Origin: a virus
DNA: 43,464 bases
IMG/VR virus record: IMGVR_UViG_3300035701_009381
Span: 1-43,464 of that record
Strand: one strand, 5' to 3'
In this document: positions 15,540 to 23,129 of the stretch, piece after piece
Layout of the letters: every line of letters begins with the position of its first letter
Position numbering within the stretch: position 1 is the first letter of the stretch
The notes under the pieces: model-generated
The model's database searches: none
What the model saw: the letters and a program-made list of their open reading frames with translations, nothing else
Told to the model about the DNA's origin: nothing
Position numbers and translations under genes: made by a program

Positions 15540-15742
15540 GGCTTGCCTCCTTGGCCCCTGTGCACAGTCGAGCCCGCCAATTCCACTTCCATGGACTCCG
15601 GTATGAACGACAGCGAGACACGGTTGACGTCATCCGCGCTCGTCTCTACGACGACCTTCGTGACCCCTTCAAGCTTCTTGTCGTCCAGGAAGACCTGGGC
15701 GCCCGCGCCCGTCATCTCCGGGACGACCATCCGGAATCTCAT
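15524..15742 (-). CDS. Small tail-region protein, unrecognised
   Basis: A 72-residue protein starting at ATG 15742, chosen because GGAGGGGAGAG lies just upstream. It is beta-rich (RFRMVVPEMTGAGAQVFLDDKKLEGVTKVVVE, then VNRVSLSFIPESMEVELAG), with a basic C-terminal tail. It lies between the tail tube gene and the chaperone and overlaps the chaperone start. I do not recognise a family; a minor tail role is likely from position. Confidence 0.7.
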   Translation of the reverse strand: MRFRMVVPEMTGAGAQVFLDDKKLEGVTKVVVETSADDVNRVSLSFIPESMEVELAGSTVHRGQGGKPCETR

Positions 15743-15753
15743 TCTCTCCCCTC

Positions 15754-16368
15754 CTACAACCGTGGATAGAGAGGTCCTACTCCCTCGAAGTCGATCTTCT
15801 CCTTGACCAGGGCGTCGACTGCCGTCTCTATGCCCTCCGCGGTGATGAGGGCAAAACCCTCGAGAGATCGCTGCGAGGATCCGCTGTCTACGAAGAGCTT
15901 CACGACGATGATCTCGCCCAAGCTGTCGAAGAACCGACCGTCGCCCCAGTAAGCTTCCGCACTGCCGCTCCAACTGTTCAGTACCCGCTGGAACTCCTTC
16001 CAGCCTCCGGAGGCGAAAGTCGTGGCGTCCGCGTCCTCACCCTTGGGATCCGCGCTCCAGTTGAAGAAACCGCCGCACTGGACGAGTGTAAGAGCCTTGC
16101 CGGAGACGGTGACTACATCCTCAATCAGAAGGGGCGCGTCGAACGCCACGAAACCCCCGGCCCTCTCCAGTGTGAACCCAGCCGTGATCACCTGGGCGTT
16201 CTTCTTGACCGTGATTGGCTCGTCCAGCGGCCAGTAACGACGTGCAGGATTGGTAACCTGGTAGCGCTTCCGCTCGGCGTCCGCGGTCGTCGCCTCGTCC
16301 GCAAAAGACACCGGGGCGGTGTCCACGTCAGAGACGTATACGGCCCCGATCTTTCCGCTGATAGCCAT
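15754..16368 (-). CDS. Second tail tube-like protein (paralogue of the upstream tube protein)
   Basis: A 204-residue protein that shares the start pattern (xAxSGKxGxVYxx) and a distinctive central stretch with the 128-residue tube protein upstream. Here the stretch is DATTFASGGWKEFQRVLNSW; there it is DVTSFDSNGWKEFLAGLKEW. It has an extra N-terminal beta segment (RYQVTNPARRYWPLDEPITV) and a final VKEKIDFEGVGPL strand. Tail tube subunits stack as hexameric rings around the tape measure, and some phages encode two related copies. ATG 16368 has a GGGGTGGTC site upstream. Which copy is the main tube protein cannot be told from sequence. Confidence 0.78.
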   Translation of the reverse strand: MAISGKIGAVYVSDVDTAPVSFADEATTADAERKRYQVTNPARRYWPLDEPITVKKNAQVITAGFTLERAGGFVAFDAPLLIEDVVTVSGKALTLVQCGGFFNWSADPKGEDADATTFASGGWKEFQRVLNSWSGSAEAYWGDGRFFDSLGEIIVVKLFVDSGSSQRSLEGFALITAEGIETAVDALVKEKIDFEGVGPLYPRL

Positions 16369-16380
16369 TCAGACCACCCC

Positions 16381-16767
16381 TTAGGCCAGCGTCGGGGTCA
16401 GCACGCCGGTCCCTTGGAAGTCGCACTTGAAGCTGGCCTTGTCGTCCACGGGCACCTCGATGCCGAAATTGAGCAGGGCGGTACCCGCGAACTTCTTGGT
16501 CGCGTCGAGCCGGCATTCCAGGGATACGGAGGTCCCGGCAATATAGGCGTCGATGAGCGCCTTCTGGCCGTTGGTGTCGTCGGGCTTGAAGTTGCCCTCG
16601 AACGAGCCGGACCACTCCTTGAGCCCGGCCAGAAACTCCTTCCAACCGTTGCTGTCAAAGCTGGTGACGTCGGTGTTGTCAGCCTTACAATCGAGCGACC
16701 ACTGCTTGATCTCGGCCACCTTGTTGGCGCCGATGTACACGCTGCCGCTCTTTCCGCTTAGTGCCAC
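16381..16767 (-). CDS. Major tail (tube) protein
   Basis: A 128-residue protein: ALSGKSGSVYIGANKVAEIKQWSLDC, then the hallmark DVTSFDSNGWKEFLAGLKEWSGSFEGNF and a C-terminal SFKCDFQGTGVLTP. This resembles the phage major tail protein family of Firmicute siphoviruses, whose subunits build the non-contractile tube. It starts at ATG 16767 with AGGAGAGGTGATCC upstream. It is followed at once by a longer paralogue. The downstream order tube, chaperone, tape measure is that of a standard siphovirus tail module. Confidence 0.88.
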   Translation of the reverse strand: MALSGKSGSVYIGANKVAEIKQWSLDCKADNTDVTSFDSNGWKEFLAGLKEWSGSFEGNFKPDDTNGQKALIDAYIAGTSVSLECRLDATKKFAGTALLNFGIEVPVDDKASFKCDFQGTGVLTPTLA

Positions 16768-16773
16768 TCTGGA

Positions 16774-17163
16774 TCACCTCTCCTTTAGCACTGAGAAGTT
16801 GACTACCCACTCGTTGCGCCTGTTGGCATCCTGTCCGATGCTCTCCGGGCTCTGGTTCGCGCGGATCAGGAGGTACCGCTTGCCTCCGAGGACGGACTCC
16901 GCGAGGCCGTGAAGAGCGTCAACCACCGCCCCGATCTTGGCCCTGCCCGTCGGGTAGCTTTTGTTGCAGACCCGGACCTGGAGGCCAGGGCACTCCAGCG
17001 TCGGATCGTCGTCTCCCATGGTCAACTCCGTGGGATCCCCGGCATACTCGAAGAGGGCTACCAGGTTGTCGGGTTGGTCCGGCAAGTAGCCCTTGAACAG
17101 ATCAGTATTGACCGTGCCAACGCCCTTGGACTGGAGGTAAGCAGCTACGTCGTCCAGCAACAT
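16774..17163 (-). CDS. Tail terminator / minor capsid protein 3 family
   Basis: A 129-residue protein. The pattern LLDDVAAYLQSKGVGTVNTDLFKGYLPDQPDNLVALFEYAG followed by CPGLQVRVCNKSYPTGRAKIGAVVDALHGL is that of the minor capsid 3 (PF12691-like) family, which matches tail terminators at this place in the module. ATG 17163 is preferred, since GAGGTG lies 6 nt upstream; GTG 17172 overlaps the previous stop. It should cap the tail tube and join it to the head-completion proteins. Confidence 0.83.
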   Translation of the reverse strand: MLLDDVAAYLQSKGVGTVNTDLFKGYLPDQPDNLVALFEYAGDPTELTMGDDDPTLECPGLQVRVCNKSYPTGRAKIGAVVDALHGLAESVLGGKRYLLIRANQSPESIGQDANRRNEWVVNFSVLKER

Positions 17164-17168
17164 CCGCA

Positions 17169-17546
17169 TCACCTCACGTCCTGAAGCGCCTTCTTGACCC
17201 GGAGGTCCGCCAAGCGGAATATCTTGTCCTTGAGCCTGTTGAACGGATCCTCGAGGAACTTGGCCTTGCGGCCGGGGGTGGATAGGGGGTTCCGCGGATC
17301 CGGGTGCCGCAGGGTCAGGTCCTCGTGCTGGCGGACGGCGTACGGTGTGTTGAAGGAGATGTAGACCGCATTCTCCTCGGGAGCGTCGGTCACGGTTCCC
17401 GTCCGCTGCATGGTGCCGGTCGCGTGGGGGATCTCCTTCTCGCTCTCGGTGAGCACGGCTTCGCCGCCCTCGAAGAGAGTGCCCATCCCGACCTTCCTGG
17501 CCAAGGTCTTCGCGGCACGACTATCCCACGTGGAATACTTGGTCAC
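17169..17546 (-). CDS. Head-tail joining protein (HK97 gp10 / minor capsid 2 type)
   Basis: A 125-residue protein starting at GTG 17546 in a GTGA overlap with the upstream gene. The segment AVYISFNTPYAVRQHEDLTLRHPDPRNPLSTPGRKAKFLEDPFNR is typical of this family (a Y-A-x-x-Q-H/E box followed by a glycine-lysine patch and an ExPxN end). These proteins sit at the head-tail junction. Codons 3-8 overlap parS-like site 2, so the sequence TATTCCACGTGGGATA is constrained by both coding and, perhaps, ParB binding. Confidence 0.82.
   Translation of the reverse strand: MTKYSTWDSRAAKTLARKVGMGTLFEGGEAVLTESEKEIPHATGTMQRTGTVTDAPEENAVYISFNTPYAVRQHEDLTLRHPDPRNPLSTPGRKAKFLEDPFNRLKDKIFRLADLRVKKALQDVR
17521..17538 (-). 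promoter_or_regulatory. parS-like site 2
   Basis: On the minus strand GTATTCCACGTGGGATAG, identical over the 16-bp core to site 1 (4301). It lies inside the first codons of the head-tail joining gene. It is the only copy in this orientation, but the site is nearly palindromic so orientation means little. Confidence 0.7.
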
Positions 17547-17836
17547 ACCGCCACCTCCCGGAACCGCACCGTACCGTCCAGTGCCGGCGTCTCGCTCACC
17601 GCGATGACTGGCCAGTCCCGGCCGCCGTAGTTCATCACGTCGCCAGGCTCCACAGCCTCCAGGCAGAACACCCGGGCTTCCGAGACCACCTCCTGGCCCT
17701 GGGCATCGCGCACCAGGCGGCGCTTGGCTTCCCATCGAACCTTGATCTCGGTGCCGGACCCCGGCTGCGGAGGATAGCCGTCCTCGCTGATCAGCCGCTT
17801 CCAGACGGCAACCTGGTTGAGGTATGCGCTTATCAC
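17543..17836 (-). CDS. Head closure / minor capsid protein
   Basis: A 97-residue protein (GTG 17836, GTGA overlap with the upstream stop). It begins ISAYLNQVAVWKRLI, and RDAQGQEVVSEARVFCLEAVEPGDVMNYGGRDWPVIAVSE is the compact beta-barrel pattern of head closure proteins such as SPP1 gp16. It lies between the connector-like gene and the gp10-like gene, the expected position. Assignment is by order and general pattern. Confidence 0.77.
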   Translation of the reverse strand: MISAYLNQVAVWKRLISEDGYPPQPGSGTEIKVRWEAKRRLVRDAQGQEVVSEARVFCLEAVEPGDVMNYGGRDWPVIAVSETPALDGTVRFREVAV

Positions 17837-18180
17837 CGGAGACCACCCGCCTTGAGGCTCCGCCCCCTGAGAAACGCCCAAGCCTGCGGAGCGACGGTCG
17901 GGTCGCGGCGAAGTTGATAGGTTTCCGACAGACTCCCGAGGGTGGCACTGACTACCCCAGCCTGCTGCAACTCGGCCCGGTTGTCGCCCGAGAGGAGCCA
18001 CAGGGCCTGCTCGTACACGGCGTTCGTGAACGTGGCCCGGTCTGTGCGATCTTCGTACGCCTGGAGCTGCCTTTCCGCCGTCACCAGCGCCTTGGCCTTG
18101 TCGGTATCGCTGGCAGCATCCCACGCTTGGCTGCCTAGCCTCGTCGCGAAGTATGCCGTTGGTCCGGCAAGGTCTGTCAT
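17833..18180 (-). CDS. Head-tail connector/adaptor (gp6/gp15-like)
   Basis: A 115-residue mostly helical protein: AYFATRLGSQAWDAASDTDKAKALVTAERQLQAYEDR, then FTNAVYEQALWLLSGDN. This is the pattern of small helical adaptor proteins that bind below the portal. ATG 18180 has CGAGGTGA upstream. It follows the capsid gene across an 85-bp gap that contains a strong hairpin. Confidence 0.8.
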   Translation of the reverse strand: MTDLAGPTAYFATRLGSQAWDAASDTDKAKALVTAERQLQAYEDRTDRATFTNAVYEQALWLLSGDNRAELQQAGVVSATLGSLSETYQLRRDPTVAPQAWAFLRGRSLKAGGLR

Positions 18181-18211
18181 CGTGGTTCACCTCGCAACCC
18201 GGTTAAGGCAA

Positions 18212-18241
18212 TGGGCCCCGAGAAGGATCTCCCGAGGCCCA
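18212..18241 (-). terminator. Hairpin downstream of the capsid gene (partial terminator?)
   Basis: On the minus strand TGGGCCTCGGGAG pairs with the facing CTTCTCGGGGCCCA with a few G-U pairs, making a long GC-rich stem right after the capsid stop. The following TTGCCTTAACC is only weakly T-rich. It may stabilise the capsid message or reduce downstream transcription. Confidence 0.45.
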
Positions 18242-18265
18242 GCCTGTCTGACCCAACCCGTCCCG

Positions 18266-19309
18266 TTACTCCGCCAGCACCGCGGCCTGGAACACGGCGT
18301 CAGCCATGGGGAAGGTCGGGATGCTGGTGGCTGCCGCCTTGGTCCAGATCATCGGTGGCTCCGTCTCCTGCGTCACGATGGCGTAGATGCCCGCGGCCTC
18401 TCGGGCGTCTACCTCGGTGTCCAGGAGCGCCTCTGCCGTCGGCCCCATGAGCGTCTCGCCCAGCCTGTCGGGCGGCAACAGCACAAACCGCGTCGACGGG
18501 AAGAAGCGCAGGGACGAAACGACGCCGTTCTCGGCCTGGCTCCTCACCTGCAGGTCGTACGTGGCGATCTGCGGAAGGTCCAGAGTCGCCAGGAGGGCGT
18601 TCAGCATGCTCAGGTTCACCGCGCGGCTGCCGCCGTTGTCGCCGTAGATCATCTTGCGGATCTGCGCGTTCTTGATCATGTAGGCGACCACGGTGTTCGA
18701 CGTGAGCGCCCGGGTCGGACGAATGCCCGCGGCCGCGATGACCGCGTCGACCCACTCCTGGATCTTGGTGATGGGCTCGGCGTTGGCCTTGTCCCACTGG
18801 CCGTCCTTGTCGTTGTCCGCATCGAGGATCGCCTTGTTTCCTGCAGGCACGCCGTAGTCTACCGACATCACGACCCCGTTCTCGTTGAGGGTCAGGGCGC
18901 CGTAGGCCACGGCGTCCGTCCGCATCTTCTCGATGCGGGCGAGGACGGAGTCGATCATGTTGTCGAGGTCGTTGTACAGCTGGCCGAGGACCATCTCGTT
19001 GTCCCCGGCGCCTTCCCTCTTCAGCGCGATCAGCAGCCTCTCGTCCAGGTTGATCTTCCGCTTGATGGGCGGAATCTCGCCGCTGATCTTGGTCGCGCCG
19101 TCCCTGGAAGCGATCTGGGCCTCCGCGCCGTATGCCTGCAGCGAAGCCATGACCGGCAAGAGGCTCAGGGACTTCCAGTACTCAAACGTGAGTTCGTTGA
19201 CCGTGGTGGCCGGGAAAAGGGTCGCCCCGACGTAGTTCCGGGGCTGCCTGGCCCGCGCGTAGGCGAGAGTCGCCTTTCGCGAGAATTCCTTCAACAGAGC
19301 CGTCGACAT
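18266..19309 (-). CDS. Major capsid protein (phage capsid E family)
   Basis: A 347-residue protein of the E-type major capsid family (PF03864-like, HK97 fold). Features are an N-terminal arm followed by YVGATLFPATTVNELTFEYWK, the GEIPPIKRKINLDERLLIALKREG spine region, and a C-terminal GPTAEALLDTEVDAREAAGIYAIVTQETEPPMIWTKAAAT that is diagnostic. It forms the icosahedral shell. ATG 19309 has GGAGGTGAGATAG upstream. Its neighbours are the scaffold and a decoration-like protein upstream and the connector downstream, as expected. Confidence 0.93.
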   Translation of the reverse strand: MSTALLKEFSRKATLAYARARQPRNYVGATLFPATTVNELTFEYWKSLSLLPVMASLQAYGAEAQIASRDGATKISGEIPPIKRKINLDERLLIALKREGAGDNEMVLGQLYNDLDNMIDSVLARIEKMRTDAVAYGALTLNENGVVMSVDYGVPAGNKAILDADNDKDGQWDKANAEPITKIQEWVDAVIAAAGIRPTRALTSNTVVAYMIKNAQIRKMIYGDNGGSRAVNLSMLNALLATLDLPQIATYDLQVRSQAENGVVSSLRFFPSTRFVLLPPDRLGETLMGPTAEALLDTEVDAREAAGIYAIVTQETEPPMIWTKAAATSIPTFPMADAVFQAAVLAE

Positions 19310-19326
19310 CTATCTCACCTCCATGA

Positions 19327-20055
19327 TTACGCGAACGTGATGCCGGGCATGTTTGCCCGCACCGCGCTGTCGGGAGCCGCCGGCAACCGGGACGTGATGA
19401 CGCGAGCCTGGTCGATAGCGGTCGCCGCCTGATCCGCATGGATCACCCCGCCGCTCGCCGTGAAAGCCGTAAACACGACGTCTTCAGCAAGCATGAGGGT
19501 CGGCGTGACGTTCGCATCGACACCCTGCGCGAGTGGGGCTGCCGCAGCGGCAACCACGACACCCGCCCCGGTGCTGGCCCCGTCGTTGGCGGCGACCACC
19601 AGGCCCTTGGCCAGGATGGACGCGTTGACCGCAGCGATGACCTGCGCGGCGGTGGACGTTATGGCCCCGGCGCCGCCCGTGGCCAGCGATACCCTGATCT
19701 CGTCGTTGACGACGGTGACCTCCAGCGGCTTGTCGTTGCCGGCCGGGTCGAGCAGGGCGACCTTGATGGCGTTGCCCGCGGCTCCGCCGATGACCGCCGT
19801 CCAGAGGATGGCGTTGTTGTTGCCGATGACGCCTGTGTGCAGGTGCGAAGCCACTGCCGCAATGTACCTGCGGTACTTGCCCCCGCTCTTGCCGATGAAC
19901 GACCCGGCCAGGAGCTTCTTCAGCCCGTTCTCGTCGGCTGCCACCTGCGTCGCGTCCAGTGTCACGCCGCCCCGGACATAGCGCACCTTGGCGCTGTCCA
20001 GGAACGCGACCTGGCCGCCGAACGTGGTGGTCTTCAAACCGAGGTTGTAACCCAC
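19327..20055 (-). CDS. Head decoration-like protein
   Basis: A 242-residue protein, Ala/Gly/Val-rich and beta-structured. After an N-terminal LGLKTTTFGGQVAFLDSAKVRYVRGG, residues about 75-175 form a module with NAIKVALLDPAG, VVNDEIRVSLATGGAGAITSTAAQVIAAVNA and GAGVVVAAAAAPLAQGVD. That pattern recurs in many phage structural proteins that bind the capsid or tail surface. It lies between scaffold and capsid genes, the usual place of a decoration/head stabilising protein. GTG 20055 has GGAGAGTGAG upstream. Confidence 0.75.
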   Translation of the reverse strand: MGYNLGLKTTTFGGQVAFLDSAKVRYVRGGVTLDATQVAADENGLKKLLAGSFIGKSGGKYRRYIAAVASHLHTGVIGNNNAILWTAVIGGAAGNAIKVALLDPAGNDKPLEVTVVNDEIRVSLATGGAGAITSTAAQVIAAVNASILAKGLVVAANDGASTGAGVVVAAAAAPLAQGVDANVTPTLMLAEDVVFTAFTASGGVIHADQAATAIDQARVITSRLPAAPDSAVRANMPGITFA

Positions 20056-20084
20056 TTCTTCTCACTCTCCTTAGTTACTGCTGC

Positions 20085-20753
20085 TTACTTAGCCCAGGGG
20101 TCGAACCCGCCCTGGGGCGCCGGTTTCTTGTTCCGCTCCTCCGCCAGCTTCCTGGCCGCGGCCACCGGGTCAGCCGGTTCGCCGGGACCGGGATTACTGC
20201 CCGAGCCGACCTGTGTGTTGCCGGACTTGCCTGCGAGGTACGGCTTGGCTTTCACGAGCGCCTCGAGCGCCTCTTTCACCCCGGTCACCTTCCCGTCGTC
20301 GGCCACCTGGACTTTGGACAGGTCGGCCAGCACCATCGCCGCGTCGGAATCAACGATCCCGAGATCTTTGGCGAGCACCTTGACCTCGGCCTTGACGAGG
20401 AACTGCTTCGAGCCAGCCGTCGCCTTCTCCAAAGCCTGCTGAGCAGCCGTCTTGTGGGCGGTGAGCGCCTGGCTCACATCGGGGATCTGCTCCTCGGGCT
20501 TCAGGCCCAGGAACTCCCGGACGGCCTTCTCCGCGGCCCGGAGCTGCGTCCGGTACCCCGCGGACTCGCTCCGCAGGGCCCCGACGTACTCTTCGGTGAA
20601 GGTCTTGCCGGCTGCCGGCGAGGGAGGCGGGTTGGGGTTGTTGTTTCCGCCACTGCCGCTTCCTCCACCGGTGGGGTTGGGGTTCGGATTAGGGTTCTCA
20701 CCCTCACCAAACAACTGCAGATCGATCAGTCCTTCCAGCACTCTATCGAGCAC
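20085..20753 (-). CDS. Scaffolding protein
   Basis: A 222-residue acidic, helical protein with a low-complexity N-terminal NPNPNPNP/GGGSGSGG stretch, a coiled region (YRTQLRAAEKAVREFLGL) and a basic C-terminal end (AAARKLAEERNKKPAPQGGFDPW). This composition and its position just before the capsid genes fit a DUF4355-like capsid scaffold, which is removed after prohead assembly. The GTG start at 20753 is fixed by AAAGGAGGAG. A terminator upstream (20794-20830) implies that the scaffold-capsid-tail part can be transcribed separately. Confidence 0.82.
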   Translation of the reverse strand: MLDRVLEGLIDLQLFGEGENPNPNPNPTGGGSGSGGNNNPNPPPSPAAGKTFTEEYVGALRSESAGYRTQLRAAEKAVREFLGLKPEEQIPDVSQALTAHKTAAQQALEKATAGSKQFLVKAEVKVLAKDLGIVDSDAAMVLADLSKVQVADDGKVTGVKEALEALVKAKPYLAGKSGNTQVGSGSNPGPGEPADPVAAARKLAEERNKKPAPQGGFDPWAK

Positions 20754-20793
20754 CTGGCTCTCCTCCTTTGGGCTCCTGGCCCATCAATGTGAA

Positions 20794-20830
20794 GGGAACA
20801 AAACACCCCTGGCGAACCTCCCCAGGGGTG
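20794..20830 (-). terminator. Rho-independent terminator upstream of the scaffold gene
   Basis: On the minus strand CACCCCTGG pairs perfectly with CCAGGGGTG over a 9-nt loop and is followed by TTTTGTTCCC. It ends transcription coming from the portal/MuF genes just before the scaffold gene, so the structural genes downstream need read-through or their own promoter. The plus-strand complement of the stem holds the ribosome binding site of the gene at 20835. Confidence 0.78.
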
Positions 20831-20834
20831 ACCT

Positions 20835-21176
20835 ATGGACGCCTACCTCGATCCGGACTGGACCATCCATGATGACCGCCTATCGGTGACGGTCGGGATA
20901 AACACGAGGCTTTGGCTGTGCCGGCGGCAGGAGATGAAACCTACGCTGATCCGGCTGGGCCGCGAGCACACCAGGCTCTTCTTACGCGAGCATTCCCTCT
21001 ACGTGATCCCGAACAAGAAGCCCCGGAGACTAATCTCGGGGCATCTATTCTGGGACGAAGAGAACCGGCGGCTATGCTACTCGAGGCGGATGATCCCCAT
21101 CCGGTTCAACGACCCGAAGATTATCGGGATCGCTGTAGAGGCGGAAAAACAACCACGGCAGCGTCGGCCTGCTTGA
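20835..21176 (+). CDS. Hypothetical protein on the plus strand (possible cargo gene)
   Basis: A 113-residue open frame facing the late operon in a stretch with no minus-strand gene. The sequence looks protein-like: LIRLGREHTRLFLREHSLYVIPN, then GHLFWDEENRRLCYSRRMIPIRFNDPKIIGIAVE; it is mixed alpha/beta with many Arg. ATG 20835 has GGGGTGA upstream, part of which lies in a terminator stem. Its 3' end overlaps the convergent minus-strand gene by 56 bp. I recognise no family and cannot place a promoter, so it may be a weakly expressed cargo gene. Confidence 0.55.
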   Translation: MDAYLDPDWTIHDDRLSVTVGINTRLWLCRRQEMKPTLIRLGREHTRLFLREHSLYVIPNKKPRRLISGHLFWDEENRRLCYSRRMIPIRFNDPKIIGIAVEAEKQPRQRRPA

Positions 21177-21498
21177 GCACCTCGCGGATCACCTGGTCGG
21201 CGTCCCCAGCCATCTCCATGATCTCAGAAGGCGTGGTGCTCATGTAAGAGTTGCGCTCCGTACGGCGCACCGAGTCCAAGTACTCCGCGCTTGTAGTCGA
21301 GACTTCCCTGCCGTCTTTCCATTCAGGCAGTTTGGCGAGAACGCGCCCCGGGCCGCGGTACCGAGACATCCCAACTTCATTGCCGGCGCCAGGCACAGAC
21401 CTAATGCGGCCAGCGTAGACGCCGGTGGCGTCCTGGGCCATGACCATTTCGATCCTGCCATCCAACACCTCGGTATAGTATCTCGCCACGATTCTCAC
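21121..21498 (-). CDS. Small protein downstream of MuF-kinase (candidate immunity or head protein)
   Basis: A 125-residue protein starting at GTG 21498 in a GTGA overlap with the MuF-kinase stop (GTG 21489 is an alternative). Features are an N-terminal beta segment (RIVARYYTEVLDGRIEMVMAQDATGVYAGRI), a middle with SRYRGPGRVLAKLPEWKDGREV and a helical end (PSEIMEMAGDADQVIREVLKQA). No family is recognised. The tight coupling to a MuF protein with an enzymatic C-terminal domain is the arrangement of prophage polymorphic toxin and immunity genes, which makes an immunity role possible. A head protein is the alternative. Confidence 0.68.
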   Translation of the reverse strand: MRIVARYYTEVLDGRIEMVMAQDATGVYAGRIRSVPGAGNEVGMSRYRGPGRVLAKLPEWKDGREVSTTSAEYLDSVRRTERNSYMSTTPSEIMEMAGDADQVIREVLKQADAAVVVFPPLQRSR

Positions 21499-23129
21499 CT
21501 GCCTTTCGCGTTCTTCAACATATCGGCTAGGCCGTCTCGCCTGAGTTTCAGAATCCTGGACAACTCCGCCTTCCTCGCATCGTCCGCCAACCGGTCCGGC
21601 AAGCCGCCGACCATCTCATCGATGGCGGCATCGGTCAACTTCCCCTGGATGTCGCGGGCCACGGCCTTGTATTCGGCTGCCGACGTTCGCGCGCGTATCG
21701 CCCGTCCTATGTCGTTCTTGTCCATGATGTCCTGAGTACGCCCTACATTGCTCAGGTCGCTCAGGAAGTTCTTCTGCCAGCGAGCGCTCGGCTTCATCAC
21801 CATGTCCGTCGCGAAGGCCAGATTGTGGTCGATCGGGATGACCTTCCCGTCGTCCGCCATAAAGAAGTTGTTGCCGTGCCGGTCCCCGTTGCCGATCAGA
21901 ACATCCACAGCCTGCATTTTGCGGAACAACGCCTTGTCTATGACGTCGAGCCAGTCGTGTCGTTCCAGAAACTCCGCCGGGGATACTCCGTCCTCGACAA
22001 ACTCCACGCGCAGCATGGACTTCTTTTGCCCATCGCCGGCGTCGAATTCCCGGTAGTCCGCTTTCGGAGCGGGCACGCCCAGGTGGTTCAGGACCTTCTC
22101 GGCCAGCAACTCCGCTTCAAGGTTGCTCCTGGTCATGGATAGAACCGGAGGTACCTCATCGGCCTTGAAGACGTAGCGCTTGCCGTCGACCGTACCAACA
22201 TACGTCTTTGAGACTCCTCCGCCCAGGCTGCGGAACCCGGTTACCTTGATGCTACCATTTTCCGCCTTTTTCGGCAAGAGATTCCCATCCAGGCTCTGCT
22301 TCTCGCCCAGTTCGCTCTCCAAAGCCCTGACTTCGGCATCGAGGTCGATGTGTAAACCGTAAGCATGGCGACAATTCGGGTGGAAGAGCCCCGCCGCCCT
22401 GGCCTCTTCCAGCGTCGGGTACCCGGGCGTCGCTCCCGTCAGGCTCAGGATCCGGTCCTGCCACGGCTGGCACATCTCGCAAGCGCCCGCGTGGGTGCTC
22501 ACCTTGACCAGGTCGTGCCCGTGCTCCAGGAGCCGGTTGGCGGTGCCCGTCAGGTGGGCCTCCATCGTGGTCGTCCTGGCCACCATGTCAGCGTACGTCT
22601 TCATGTTCCACTGGCGGCTCGCAGCATCGGTAAACCCGGTTATCCCTTCGGCCCGCAGGTTGTCCCGAAAGTCTCTCGACACCTGCTGCCACGTCTTGTA
22701 CCCGATGATGCTCTGTCGAGTAGTCTCGAGCGCGTACCGCCTGTAGACGTCTTCGACCCGGCGACCGATTACCTGCCTGACACTCTCCAGCCTGTCGAAC
22801 GTATTGTCAGCCAGGACTTTCACAGCTTGCTGGTGGACGGCTCCGAAGCCTGCCACTGCCTTGCCTGCCAGCTCGTCGGCGAACTTGGCGCCCTCGATGT
22901 AGATCCGAGGAATCGCCTGCTCGCACCACTGCCTGTTGCCGGTGAGGAGGTCCTCGAGGATGGCCTGCACGTTGTCGAGCATGCCGCGGAGATACCTGAG
23001 ATCGTTGCCGCGGGCCATTGCCCTGTCGACCTCACGGAGGATCTCGAGTTCAGCCTCCATGTACAGCTTGGTAAGCCGCTTGGCCTCGGCCTCGCTTATC
23101 CTGATCAGATCACTGGGGGCACGGCTCAC
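21495..23129 (-). CDS. MuF-type minor head protein fused to a kinase-like domain
   Basis: A 544-residue protein. Residues 1-260 are an SPP1 gp7/MuF head morphogenesis protein: a helical N-terminal part, then NMKTYADMVARTTTMEAHLTG (175-195) and GACEMCQPWQDRIL with FHPNCRHAYG (Cys217, Cys220, Cys253), a probable metal site. Residues about 295-470 look like a PI3/4K- or HipA-related kinase. They have a Gly-rich GGGVSKTYVGT loop, YVFK (Lys322), a catalytic GNGDRHGNN (Asp416, Asn421) and IPIDHNLAF (Asp434). MuF proteins sit in the head and can be injected, so the fused domain may act as an effector. It follows the portal gene in a GTGA overlap. Confidence 0.85.
   Translation of the reverse strand: MSRAPSDLIRISEAEAKRLTKLYMEAELEILREVDRAMARGNDLRYLRGMLDNVQAILEDLLTGNRQWCEQAIPRIYIEGAKFADELAGKAVAGFGAVHQQAVKVLADNTFDRLESVRQVIGRRVEDVYRRYALETTRQSIIGYKTWQQVSRDFRDNLRAEGITGFTDAASRQWNMKTYADMVARTTTMEAHLTGTANRLLEHGHDLVKVSTHAGACEMCQPWQDRILSLTGATPGYPTLEEARAAGLFHPNCRHAYGLHIDLDAEVRALESELGEKQSLDGNLLPKKAENGSIKVTGFRSLGGGVSKTYVGTVDGKRYVFKADEVPPVLSMTRSNLEAELLAEKVLNHLGVPAPKADYREFDAGDGQKKSMLRVEFVEDGVSPAEFLERHDWLDVIDKALFRKMQAVDVLIGNGDRHGNNFFMADDGKVIPIDHNLAFATDMVMKPSARWQKNFLSDLSNVGRTQDIMDKNDIGRAIRARTSAAEYKAVARDIQGKLTDAAIDEMVGGLPDRLADDARKAELSRILKLRRDGLADMLKNAKGR

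Noticed and set aside
17942-19432. Long plus-strand open frame across capsid and connector genes
   Set aside because: Complement of well-supported head genes in a GC-rich sequence; composition is of a shadow frame.
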